The notes beneath the pieces are model-generated. The model did no database searches. It was not told the DNA's origin and worked only from the letters and a program-made list of their open reading frames with translations. A stretch of 64,000 nt of DNA, taken from contig NZ_JBPPLY010000001.1 of assembly GCF_051535215.1 (NCBI RefSeq), positions 372,001 through 436,000 on the forward strand, in the 5' to 3' direction. This document shows positions 7,749 through 15,400 of the stretch, one piece after another (position 1 is the first letter of the stretch; the number at the start of each line of letters is the position of its first letter). This DNA comes from Nitrobacter sp051535215. GTDB taxonomy: Bacteria; Pseudomonadota; Alphaproteobacteria; Rhizobiales; Xanthobacteraceae. The position numbers and the translations under genes are program-made.

Positions 7749-8118
7749 CGGGAGCGTCCTTTGTCTGGAGACCGCGCCCATCGCGGCCTTCGCAGGCGTC
7801 GAAAGCCCACGGGCGGGACGGCCTGGCAGCCCTCGCCATCTCGCGAGGGCCTTGATGGCCAAGCCCGGCTATTTTGTTTCGCGCTGCAAAGGCGGGGCGG
7901 TCCGGGGTCCCCGCGCGACCTGTCGCGTGGGGTGGATTCCCCGCCGGCGGAAAATAGCCGGAGCGCCGCCATTGCCCGGCCGGCCCGTTTGTGGGCCGAT
8001 CGCCCTCTCAGAAGGCGGTGGGCGCTGCTCTCTCCGACAAGAGAAGGCTGCTCGCGGTGATGAAGGGAGACGGCAGGTCGAGAAGACGCCCAGCCGCGCC
8101 TTGTCTCCCGCCGATCCC
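7749..8118. other. Gene-free gap with a large folded element
   Basis: No coding frame is convincing. The gap is dominated by nested inverted repeats at 7865-7961, listed separately. The remaining sequence is GC-rich spacer. Confidence 0.5.
7865..7961. other. Nested inverted-repeat element (possible structured RNA)
   Basis: Three concentric stems fall on one axis. The outer stem pairs CCGGCTATTTT (7865-7875) with AAAATAGCCGG (7951-7961), the middle pairs GGCGGGG (7891-7897) with CCCCGCC (7939-7945), and the inner pairs CCCCGCGCGAC (7909-7919) with GTCGCGTGGGG (7922-7932, one G-U pair). It lies about 120 bp upstream of the DUF2493 start and may be a leader RNA, a small RNA or a protein-binding cruciform. 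The strand is undetermined. Confidence 0.55.
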
Positions 8119-9159
8119 TCACCCCTCCATGAACCGGCTGACGTCTTCGGGACGAAGCTGCTCCTTCAAGGCCGCCCGAAGGGCGTCGACGCCGCGCCAG
8201 CGCAGATCCTCGTTGAAGTCCTCGCACACCGGCGACACCGAAATCGCCTCGATGCCGACGTTCATTGCTCTGGCGACCAGGCTGTCTCGCGCGCCGTCTC
8301 CGGCCGGGTCGCGATCTCTGAAGACATAGAGCCTGCGCACCGTCAGCGGGAACAGGATGGCGGCGAGGTGAGCGGCCGAGAGCGCCGCCAACATCGGCAT
8401 GTGGGGCAGAACCATGCGGGGTGATAGCACGGTCTCGATGCCTTCGCCGGCCGCGAGCACGTCACCGGCGACGCCGAAGCGGACGCCGCGCCCGAGAAGG
8501 TCGCCCATCGCCCGGCGCGGTGTATCGACAGGCGCCTTGCCCGAACCGTCCGGGGCGAGCCAGGTGCGGTGCGCGCCGGTCTGCCGGCCCTCGAGATCGG
8601 TGACGGCGGCGACCATCGCCGGCCAGATCTCGGTGGACGAATGCTTGTCGGGCTTGTAGTAGCACCTCGGATGGTAGCGCAGCGCGGTAACGCCGACGAG
8701 CGACGTGATCGCCCGCCCGTTGAGGTAGGTCGCCGCCAGCGTGCCGCCGATCGGCTGCGCCATGGCGAAGAGACGCCGCGACGCTTCAGGTGAACCCGAC
8801 AGCGCCGGACTTGCGGTCCGGTTCGTCGGCGCGCTCTGCGGCTCGGGATGCGGGAGCGCGAGGAAACGGCGCGCTTCCTCGGCCACATCCTTGAAGTCGA
8901 CGAGGCCGAGCGTTTCGCGGATGACGTCGAGAAGATCGCCATGCTCGCCGGTTGCTCCGTCGGTCCATTTGCCCGCGGCGCCCTTGCCGGATTCCGGCCC
9001 TGCAAGGCGCACGAACATCGAGCGGCCGGGCGTGTTCTTCGCATCGCCGACGATCCAATATCGTCCGGCGCGATGGCCGGACGATAAATATTGTTTGCAG
9101 ACGGCCTCGGCATGTCGGCCGAGACGAGACGCCAGTTCGGAGGCATCGTGACGCGCCAT
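8119..9159 (-). CDS. Toprim-domain (DnaG-like/DUF7146) protein
   Basis: A 346-residue protein with a primase-helicase-like N-terminal half (YWIVGDAKNTPGRSMFVRLA, KWTDGATGEHGDLLDVIRET) and a C-terminal toprim fold: VLAAGEGIETVLSPRMV carries the toprim Glu and VRRLYVFRDRDPAGDG the DxD motif. Such proteins are a standard part of alphaproteobacterial integrative elements and probably act in element DNA replication. The ATG at 9159 overlaps the stop of the upstream helicase gene (TGATG), so the two are translationally coupled; a GTG one codon earlier is an alternative start. Confidence 0.85.
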   Translation of the reverse strand: MARHDASELASRLGRHAEAVCKQYLSSGHRAGRYWIVGDAKNTPGRSMFVRLAGPESGKGAAGKWTDGATGEHGDLLDVIRETLGLVDFKDVAEEARRFLALPHPEPQSAPTNRTASPALSGSPEASRRLFAMAQPIGGTLAATYLNGRAITSLVGVTALRYHPRCYYKPDKHSSTEIWPAMVAAVTDLEGRQTGAHRTWLAPDGSGKAPVDTPRRAMGDLLGRGVRFGVAGDVLAAGEGIETVLSPRMVLPHMPMLAALSAAHLAAILFPLTVRRLYVFRDRDPAGDGARDSLVARAMNVGIEAISVSPVCEDFNEDLRWRGVDALRAALKEQLRPEDVSRFMEG

Positions 9160-12100
9160 CACGCTGTCTCCTGCTCGCCGATGCGCGCGACCGGCCAGCG
9201 ATCAAGCAGCTTGCCGAGCACCGTCGGAGCGTTGGCGTCGGTCGGCACGAACATGCGCAGCTTCCACGAGATGATCTCATGGTAGAGGCCGTAGGCGGTG
9301 AGGCGTTCGCGCATCGTGTCGTCAAAGCCCGACAACTCGATGCGGTTCGCGCCCATGACGCGGGCGCGTCGAAGCTGGAGGCCCTCGGCAAGATCGAGGA
9401 TCGTCCGGCCGTCCATCAGAGCCGTGAAGGCGTCGTCCGGCGTGAGTGAGGTCGAGCCGGTTGTCGTCGCGGTGGCGGCCCAGGCCGGCGAGACCTTGCG
9501 GCCGATGATGCGCTCGCCCGCATCGGTCTGGAGGCGATAGACGCGGGTCGACTCGTGCGGCAGCCGTTTCCAGATGGGAAGGAGAAGCCCCGTGACCATG
9601 TGCAGCTTGGTCTCGGAGAACGGTGGCACCTCGGAGATTTCAGCGATCCACGCGGCGGCGAACGCATCGCGGTCGGTCTCGATCCAATGCGTCTCGCGCA
9701 TCTGCCGGATCGGCAGATTGTGGGCTTCCATCGGCCGGATCAGCCGGACGCGGCGCTCGATCTCGCCGTCATCGAGCATGACGCTGCTCGCAGGGATCTG
9801 CACCGCGGCGCGGCCGGAGCGCTCGTTGATCAGCAGGGCCGCACGCGGGTCGCGGAGTTCGGCAAGGGCGTCATCGAGCGTTAGCGGCCGATTGCGCTTG
9901 CGCTCATTGATCGTCAGCAGGCTTGTTTCCGCGCCTGTACGCGGATGCGTGTAGATCGTCTGTCGATCGGTGATGACGAAGCTCTCGGCGCGCAGCGTCT
10001 CCAGCCCGGCATCATAGGTGCCCGACGCGATCGCACCCTCGATCCTGGCGGCAAGAAGCTGCTCGAAGGCCGTGAACAGCACGCCCTGAAGCTCGATGGT
10101 GAGCGCGAGCAGCCGGTTCAAAAATGTCGTGATCGGCGGCAGCTCGTCCTTGATGCCGTTCGAGTCCATCAGCTTCAAGCCGGTGGCGGCCTCGAAGCGC
10201 TGGAGCGAGCATCCCTCGACCTTGCCGCGGACCAACAGGAAATAAAGCTGGCGCAGCGCGTCGCGCGCATAATGCGATTCCAGATTGTCCTCGGGCCGGA
10301 ACAACCCCTGTCCGCCCGTCTGGCGCTGGCCGCGCGTGATGGCCCCCAGCGTGTCGAGGCGACGCGCGATGGTCGATAAGAACCGCTTCTCGGCCTTCAC
10401 ATTGGTCGAGATCGGGCGGAATAGCGGCGGCTGCGCTTGATTGGTGCGGTGGGTGCGGCCGAGACCCTGGATGGCGGTATCCGCCTTCCAGCCGGCCTCG
10501 AGAAGATAATGGACGCGCAGCCGCGTGTTCTTCGCGGACTTTTCCGCGTGATAGCTGCGGCCGGTGCCGCCGGCATCCGAGAAGATGAGCCCGCGCTTCA
10601 GATCGTCCATGAAGGCTTGCGTCTCCGCGAGATTGGCGGACGCCGCGCGATTCTCGACCACGAGCCGGTCGACGGTGGCGCTGCGCTTGCGCACGATGCG
10701 GCGCGAACGGCCCGTCACCTCGGCGACAACATCGGCGCCGAAGTGCTGGATGATCTGGTCGAGCGCGCCGGGCACCGGCGGCAGGCTGGCGAGCTTGGCG
10801 ATCAATTCATCGCGGCGCGCGACAGCTTCGCGGCTCTCGACCGGATGGCCGTCACGATAGACCGGCCGCGACGACAGGTTTCCCGAACTGTCGGTGAAGC
10901 GTTCGTAGAGCTGCACCGGGAAGGAATGGGCAAGGTAGTCGAGGACGTATTCGCGAGGCGTAATGTCCACGCGCACGTCATTCCATTCCTCGGTCGGCAG
11001 TTGGGCCAGCCGCCGTTCCATGAGTGCCTCGCCGGTCGAGACGATCTGGATCACGGCCGAATGACGCTCTTCGAGATCGCGCGTGATCGAACGGATCAGG
11101 GTCGGCGTTTTCATGCTGGTGAGCAGATGGCCGAAGAAGCGCTGCTTGGCCGACTCGAAAGCCGAACGGGCGGCGGACTTCGCCTGCCGGTTCAGCGTGC
11201 TCGATCCGCCTTCGCCGGCGCCGGTGATGTTGGCGGCCTGCATTGCGGCGTCCAGATTGTTGTGGATGATGGCGAACGCGCCCGCATAGGCATCGTAGAT
11301 GCGGATTTGTTCGGGCGTCAGTTCGTGCTCGACAAGCTCGTATTCGACGCCGGCGAACGAGAGCGAGCGGGCGGTATAAAGGCCGAGCGCGCGCAGGTCG
11401 CGGGCCAGCACCTCCATCGCCGCGACGCCGCCCGCCTCAATCGCCTCGACGAACTCGGCGCGCGTGACGAACGGAAAATCCTCGCCACCCCACAGGCCGA
11501 GTCGCTGGGCGTAGGCAAGATTGTGGACGGTGGTGGCGCCGGTTGCCGAGACATAGACAACGCGCGCGTTCGGAAGCGCGTGCTGGAGGCGCAGGCCAGC
11601 ACGGCCCTGCTGCGAGGCGGCGACGTCGCTGCGCTCGCCCTTGCCTCCGGCGGCGTTCTGCATGGCGTGCGCCTCGTCGAAAATGATCACTCCGTCGAAA
11701 TCGGAGCCCAACCATTCGACGATCTGCTTGACCCTGGAAACCCTCTCTCCGCGATCGTCGGACCTGAGCGTAGCGTAGGTTAGAAATAGGATGCCTTCGC
11801 TGAGCGTGATCGGCTTGCCTTGCGGGAATCGCGACAGCGGCGTGACCAGCAAACGCTCCATGCCGAGTGCGCTCCAATCGCGCTGCGCGTCCTCCAGCAG
11901 CTTGTCGGACTTCGAAATCCAGACCGCCTTGCGGCGACCTTGCATCCAGTTGTCGAGAATGATCGCGGCGGACTCGCGACCCTTGCCGACGCCGGTGCCA
12001 TCGCCGATCATGAAGCCCTGACGGAAGAGGACGCCGCTCTTGGCGTCATCGGACGCGGCGGTCAGGACGTCGAACGTGGCGTCAACCGTCCACGCGCCGG

Positions 12101-13511
12101 CGAGATAGTTGGAATGCGCTTCGCCGGCATAGATGACGGTCTCTAACTGAGCGTCGGAAAGTAGCTCGCGGATCTTCTCCGGCAAGCGCGGCCGGTAGCT
12201 CGGCTTCGGCGGCGCTATGCTCGCCATGGCGGCCGACTGGACGAGCTGGGTCGGATGCGCCTGAGATCCGGCAATGTGGATTGCCTGAAGTCCGTATTCC
12301 TCATAGATGGAATCGGAGATGTGGCCGCCCTCGGCTGCCTGCCAATCGACGGTTTCGTATTCGAGCGGAGTGCCGTCCGGCTCAGCCAGCGCGGCGGCTG
12401 GAGCAGCCTTCGCCGCCCGGTTCAGATAGCCGCGCACGGTGTGGGCGACGGCTGGCGCCGCGACCGGCACGGCGACGGACGGATCGACGTGCAGCCGGCC
12501 GGGCAGATGCGAGGCCAGCCAGCCGAGCAGCGTGGCGACGTCCGGCGCGATGCCCGGCGCGGCCGGAAACGCGGTCGGATCGTCGGCGGGCATCTTGTCG
12601 ATGACGGTCAGCCGCGTGGCGATGGTCGTGCCGTGCTTGGCATAGACCGAGCCGTCGATGGCGGCTGAGAACACGACGCGGCCGCGTTCCTGCAGCCGGG
12701 CATAGGCCGAGGACCAGGCCGACGCATCGGGCGCGAAGTTCGCGCCGGTGATGGCGACGAGACGGCCGCCGGGAGCGAGACGCGCCAGCGCCGAGGTAAC
12801 ATGGCGAAAGGCGGCGTCGGCCATGCGGCCTTCGACATTCGCCATGACCGAGAACGGCGGGTTCATCAGCACCACGGTCGGGACCACGGCCGGATCGAGA
12901 TGGTCGTCGATCTGAGCCGCGTCGAAGCGCGTGACGGATAGGGCCGGAAAGAGGGAAGAGAGAAGCGAGGCGCGCGTCTCGGCCAGCTCGTTGAGCACGA
13001 GCGAGCTGCCGGCGATCTCGGCCAGGATGGCGAGGAGTCCGGTGCCGGCCGAGGGCTCCAGCACGCGGTCGGCCGGCGTGATCGCGGCGGCCGTCATCGC
13101 TGCAAGACCCAGCGGAATCGGCGTCGAGAACTGCTGGAAGGTCTGCGCTTCCTGCGAGCGGCGCGTGTGCGTCGGCATCAGGCCGGCGATCTTGACGAAC
13201 TGCGGCAGGATCGCCGTCGGGTTGCCGACTTTACGGAAAAGCGGCTTTCCGTATTTGCGCAGAAAGAGGACGGTCGCGGCTTCGCAGGCGTCATAGGCCG
13301 TCTTCCAGTCCCATGCGCCGGCGGAGTCGGAAGCGCCGAAGGCAGCTTCCATCTTGCCGCGCAGGGTGGCGGCGTCGATGCGCTGACCGCGTTCGAGATG
13401 TGGAAGGAGGAGCTGCGCCGCGGCGAAGATCAAAGGCGCGCTGTCGGAATCGCTGACGAGCGGAAGCTGTGCGGCAGCGGGCAATGCCACCGATGCGGAA
13501 GTCATGGTCAT
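9159..13511 (-). CDS. Fused DNA methyltransferase-like / strawberry-notch helicase
   Basis: A 1450-residue protein with two modules. Residues ~130-330 form a class I SAM-dependent methyltransferase fold with the SAM loop EPSAGTGLLA and an NPPFSV catalytic motif typical of N6-adenine enzymes. From about residue 440 onward comes an SNF2-related 'strawberry notch' ATPase, with Walker A in GDGTGVGKGRESAAI, a DEAH box in VIIFDEAHAM and a late helicase motif in QGLGRTHRTNQ. Proteins of this form are widespread on alphaproteobacterial integrative elements and may modify or remodel DNA to help it escape restriction; that role is inference. The start at 13511 is chosen because the sequence before it is the shared structured leader rather than coding sequence. 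Confidence 0.88.
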   Translation of the reverse strand: MTMTSASVALPAAAQLPLVSDSDSAPLIFAAAQLLLPHLERGQRIDAATLRGKMEAAFGASDSAGAWDWKTAYDACEAATVLFLRKYGKPLFRKVGNPTAILPQFVKIAGLMPTHTRRSQEAQTFQQFSTPIPLGLAAMTAAAITPADRVLEPSAGTGLLAILAEIAGSSLVLNELAETRASLLSSLFPALSVTRFDAAQIDDHLDPAVVPTVVLMNPPFSVMANVEGRMADAAFRHVTSALARLAPGGRLVAITGANFAPDASAWSSAYARLQERGRVVFSAAIDGSVYAKHGTTIATRLTVIDKMPADDPTAFPAAPGIAPDVATLLGWLASHLPGRLHVDPSVAVPVAAPAVAHTVRGYLNRAAKAAPAAALAEPDGTPLEYETVDWQAAEGGHISDSIYEEYGLQAIHIAGSQAHPTQLVQSAAMASIAPPKPSYRPRLPEKIRELLSDAQLETVIYAGEAHSNYLAGAWTVDATFDVLTAASDDAKSGVLFRQGFMIGDGTGVGKGRESAAIILDNWMQGRRKAVWISKSDKLLEDAQRDWSALGMERLLVTPLSRFPQGKPITLSEGILFLTYATLRSDDRGERVSRVKQIVEWLGSDFDGVIIFDEAHAMQNAAGGKGERSDVAASQQGRAGLRLQHALPNARVVYVSATGATTVHNLAYAQRLGLWGGEDFPFVTRAEFVEAIEAGGVAAMEVLARDLRALGLYTARSLSFAGVEYELVEHELTPEQIRIYDAYAGAFAIIHNNLDAAMQAANITGAGEGGSSTLNRQAKSAARSAFESAKQRFFGHLLTSMKTPTLIRSITRDLEERHSAVIQIVSTGEALMERRLAQLPTEEWNDVRVDITPREYVLDYLAHSFPVQLYERFTDSSGNLSSRPVYRDGHPVESREAVARRDELIAKLASLPPVPGALDQIIQHFGADVVAEVTGRSRRIVRKRSATVDRLVVENRAASANLAETQAFMDDLKRGLIFSDAGGTGRSYHAEKSAKNTRLRVHYLLEAGWKADTAIQGLGRTHRTNQAQPPLFRPISTNVKAEKRFLSTIARRLDTLGAITRGQRQTGGQGLFRPEDNLESHYARDALRQLYFLLVRGKVEGCSLQRFEAATGLKLMDSNGIKDELPPITTFLNRLLALTIELQGVLFTAFEQLLAARIEGAIASGTYDAGLETLRAESFVITDRQTIYTHPRTGAETSLLTINERKRNRPLTLDDALAELRDPRAALLINERSGRAAVQIPASSVMLDDGEIERRVRLIRPMEAHNLPIRQMRETHWIETDRDAFAAAWIAEISEVPPFSETKLHMVTGLLLPIWKRLPHESTRVYRLQTDAGERIIGRKVSPAWAATATTTGSTSLTPDDAFTALMDGRTILDLAEGLQLRRARVMGANRIELSGFDDTMRERLTAYGLYHEIISWKLRMFVPTDANAPTVLGKLLDRWPVARIGEQETA

Positions 13512-13514
13512 GAT

Positions 13515-13609
13515 GCGAACCTCGGGAGAGCGGGACGGGAGTGAGCCGCGCAGCGCTCTCTCTCGACCGCACTGGCTCACATCTGTCCCCGCCACGCTCT
13601 CGCTCTCAG
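13515..13609 (-). ncRNA. Structured 5' leader (radC-motif-like), copy 1
   Basis: Read on the minus strand the leader starts CTGAGAGCGAGAGCG, contains a 7-bp stem (GTGAGCC/GGCTCAC) enclosing a GAGAGAGAGC stretch, and ends at the start of the methyltransferase-helicase gene. The same architecture precedes ardB, parB and ardC. The gene context (methyltransferase, antirestriction, DNA-binding proteins) matches the published radC RNA motif; that identity is inference from memory. Confidence 0.55.
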
Positions 13610-13629
13610 ATCATGGCGGTCGCCAACAT

Positions 13630-13661
13630 GAAAAAAGCGCCCCACCGAAAGGCGGAGCGCT
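13630..13661 (-). terminator. Rho-independent terminator after ardB
   Basis: On the minus strand AGCGCTCCGCC and GGTGGGGCGCT form an imperfect 11-bp stem around TTTC, immediately followed by six T. It lies 9 bp after the ardB stop and only about 20 bp before the leader of the next gene. Confidence 0.8.
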
Positions 13662-13669
13662 CGTGAAAT

Positions 13670-14092
13670 TCAATCGATGGCCTGGAAGATCTCCGATGCC
13701 TCGGGATGTCCGTCGCACCAGGCATGCAAGCGATGGTAGCCTTCCACCAGATGGTCGGACTCAAATTGGAAGGAGAGATGTGAGAAGGTGAAGAGCGTGG
13801 CGATGATGCCTGCGGCCTCCGCCGAGACCTCGCCGCGAAATTCGGTGATGTCGCTTTCGATCCGGAAACGCGAGGTTGATTTCGGCGCCAGAAACAATGG
13901 CTGGCCATCGCATTCGTAGAAATTCCAGAAGCCGCCGCCATAGTCTCGGGGGCTAAGACGATCCATGAATGTATGGACGGTATTTTCAGCGACGATCAGA
14001 TGGCGAAGGCCGAATATCGTCGGCAAGAACATCTCGCGGCGGTTGTCCGGAACAAGCGTCGCGACATGGGTACTGGCGTCTTGCGTCGTCAT
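13670..14092 (-). CDS. ardB: Antirestriction protein (ArdB/KlcA family)
   Basis: A 140-residue protein matching ArdB/KlcA: VPDNRREMFLPTIFGLRHLI at residues 14-33, then YGGGFWNFYECDGQPLFLAP and a helical end FQFESDHLVEGYHRLHAW. The family inhibits type I restriction enzymes without mimicking DNA, protecting the incoming element after transfer. It has its own structured leader upstream (14096-14190) and a strong terminator downstream, so it behaves as a single-gene unit. It stands beside the methyltransferase-helicase and ArdC, which gives an anti-defence block. Confidence 0.88.
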   Translation of the reverse strand: MTTQDASTHVATLVPDNRREMFLPTIFGLRHLIVAENTVHTFMDRLSPRDYGGGFWNFYECDGQPLFLAPKSTSRFRIESDITEFRGEVSAEAAGIIATLFTFSHLSFQFESDHLVEGYHRLHAWCDGHPEASEIFQAID

Positions 14093-14095
14093 GGG

Positions 14096-14190
14096 GCTGA
14101 TCTCCCGAGAGCGGAAGAGGACGAGTCTGGATAGCGCTCTCTCTTCTTCTGTTCGGGCCCATCCCGACCCGACAACCCTCTCCCTCTCAG
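14096..14190 (-). ncRNA. Structured 5' leader (radC-motif-like), copy 2
   Basis: On the minus strand it begins CTGAGAGGGAGAGGG (including the stop codon of the upstream gene), contains GGGCCCGAACAG and a GAGAGAGCGC stretch in the same relative place as the other copies, and ends a few bases before the ardB start. Confidence 0.5.
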
Positions 14191-14486
14191 TTCGACCAAA
14201 GCTCGTTTGCGATCTCGCGTGCGATCATGGCCCGCGCCTTCATCATCAGGTGGTCACCGCGCGTTTCAGGATGATCGATGAACCGCGCGGCAGGGCCGTT
14301 CTCGATCCAGTCGGCGTAGGAACACCAGCTCCGGTCGGTCAGCCGGAAGACGGCCATGTCGGACGCCCAATGCGGTTTCGGCTCGACGACGCCGCCGCCG
14401 CCGCCGCGCATCTCTTCCCACGGAAGCGAGCGCTCCGAGGGAGGATTGCGGCGATCATCAGCGAAAATTTCATCGATGGTCATCAT
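14187..14486 (-). CDS. Small conserved element protein, unknown function
   Basis: A 99-residue protein starting MMTIDEIFADDRRNPPSERS, with a glycine run (RGGGGGV) at residues 27-33 and an aromatic segment DRSWCSYADWIENGPAARFI. The start overlaps the stop of the DUF6117-like gene upstream (ATGA), so it is likely translated by coupling. Its stop codon falls inside the ardB leader. No domain is recognised. Confidence 0.6.
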   Translation of the reverse strand: MMTIDEIFADDRRNPPSERSLPWEEMRGGGGGVVEPKPHWASDMAVFRLTDRSWCSYADWIENGPAARFIDHPETRGDHLMMKARAMIAREIANELWSN

Positions 14487-14752
14487 GCTGCACCGCTGTC
14501 TTCGGACTTCTCGATGAAGCTGGCCGGATTGTCGGGATCTGGCGGCAGGTAAGCGTCGTAGGGATTGCAATCCGCAACGAGATGGCCGAACGGCGCGAAC
14601 ACGTAATCGTCTCCGTCGCGTTCGACAGCGCACAGGACGTAGCGCGGCTCGCGCGTCACGACGTCGAGGCACTCCAGGAGTGCTAGGTTGCCGTCATCAG
14701 CAGCGCGCAGCATGGTGTTGAAATTCGTGCGAACGGGATCGGGAATAGCCAT
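14483..14752 (-). CDS. DUF6117-like small protein
   Basis: An 89-residue protein beginning MAIPDPVRTNFNTMLRAADD, followed by NLALLECLDVVTREPRYVLC and a C-terminal FGHLVADCNPYDAYLPPDPD. This matches a small family (DUF6117) found beside ParB/ArdC genes of alphaproteobacterial elements; its role is unknown. The start has AGGAGAA upstream, and immediately before that lies a strong hairpin with a T-run (14773-14799). It is coupled to the next gene by a 4-bp overlap. Confidence 0.75.
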   Translation of the reverse strand: MAIPDPVRTNFNTMLRAADDGNLALLECLDVVTREPRYVLCAVERDGDDYVFAPFGHLVADCNPYDAYLPPDPDNPASFIEKSEDSGAA

Positions 14753-14765
14753 GGGTTCTCCTGAA

Positions 14766-14799
14766 ACAAAATGGCCCGCTGTCGAAGGGACAGCGGGCC
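14766..14799 (-). terminator. 11-bp hairpin with T-run directly before a ribosome site
   Basis: GGCCCGCTGTC (14773-14783) pairs perfectly with GACAGCGGGCC (14789-14799); on the minus strand it is followed by ATTTTGTTTCAGGAG, so the T-run merges into the Shine-Dalgarno of the DUF6117-like gene. It could terminate the upstream unit or act as an attenuator. Confidence 0.7.
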
Positions 14800-14822
14800 A
14801 GGTGGGTGGGGAAATGCGGTGG

Positions 14823-15299
14823 TCAGGCGGCGGCGCGGCCCTCGACGACATCGGCGCCGACCTCGTCGGCCGTGATCTCCTTAAGGCGAGCATGGTGATA
14901 ACCGGCCTTGGCCAGCCATAGTTCGGCAGCTTCGCGGTTGTCGGCGAGATACAGCAACTCTTCATCGTCGCCGATCCGGTTCAACACACGGACCATGCCG
15001 ATCTTCGGACGTTCGGCTATCTCGAAGCTGAGATCGCTGTCGACCGAATGGGTGCGCATGACGGTGACGAGGATCACCGAGCCGGATTCGAAATTGCCCT
15101 CGTGCAGGGTGATCGAGGCCGGCGCGATATAGGTGGCGCGATCGCGCGGCGGCTGTTTGCGCACGAGCCGACCGACACCGTTGCCGCTTTGCCAGGCCGC
15201 GAGCTTCTTGGTGAAACGCGCTGGCGGCTTCGGCTTGTGATCCGTGTAGCGGATCAGGGCGCCGATGGGCGCGATATCGTAGATATTGTGTGCGGACAT
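14823..15299 (-). CDS. Conserved element protein, unknown function
   Basis: A 158-residue protein starting MSAHNIYDIAPIGALIRYTD. A basic middle (PPARFTKKLAAWQSGNGVGR) is followed by a mixed alpha/beta C-terminal part (GMVRVLNRIGDDEELLYLAD). It occupies the position next to parB seen in related elements. The start is fixed by AGGAGG 8 bases upstream. A hairpin with a T-run (15325-15345) precedes it, as it does for the next gene. I recognise no catalytic motif. Confidence 0.65.
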   Translation of the reverse strand: MSAHNIYDIAPIGALIRYTDHKPKPPARFTKKLAAWQSGNGVGRLVRKQPPRDRATYIAPASITLHEGNFESGSVILVTVMRTHSVDSDLSFEIAERPKIGMVRVLNRIGDDEELLYLADNREAAELWLAKAGYHHARLKEITADEVGADVVEGRAAA

Positions 15300-15317
15300 G
15301 ACGTCAGCCTCCTGAAA

Positions 15318-15345
15318 TGAAAATGGCCCGGCGGGATGCCGGGCC
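15318..15345 (-). terminator. Hairpin with T-run before the 158-residue gene
   Basis: GGCCCGGC (15325-15332) pairs with GCCGGGCC (15338-15345) and is followed on the minus strand by ATTTTCATTTCAGGAGG, the same hairpin/T-run/Shine-Dalgarno layout as at 14766-14799. Confidence 0.6.
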
Positions 15346-15360
15346 TTGGGATGGAAGGGA

Positions 15361-15392
15361 AGAAAAGCGGGGCGACCGGGAGCCGCCCCGCT
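15361..15392 (-). terminator. Rho-independent terminator after parB
   Basis: AGCGGGGCG (15366-15374) pairs with CGCCCCGCT (15384-15392); the minus strand continues TTTTCTT. It begins 8 bp after the parB stop. Confidence 0.8.
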
Positions 15393-15400
15393 GGTGCGCG

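Noticed and set aside
10437..11783. 448-residue plus-strand frame inside the methyltransferase-helicase gene
   Set aside because: Antisense shadow; the opposite strand has clear Walker and DEAH motifs.
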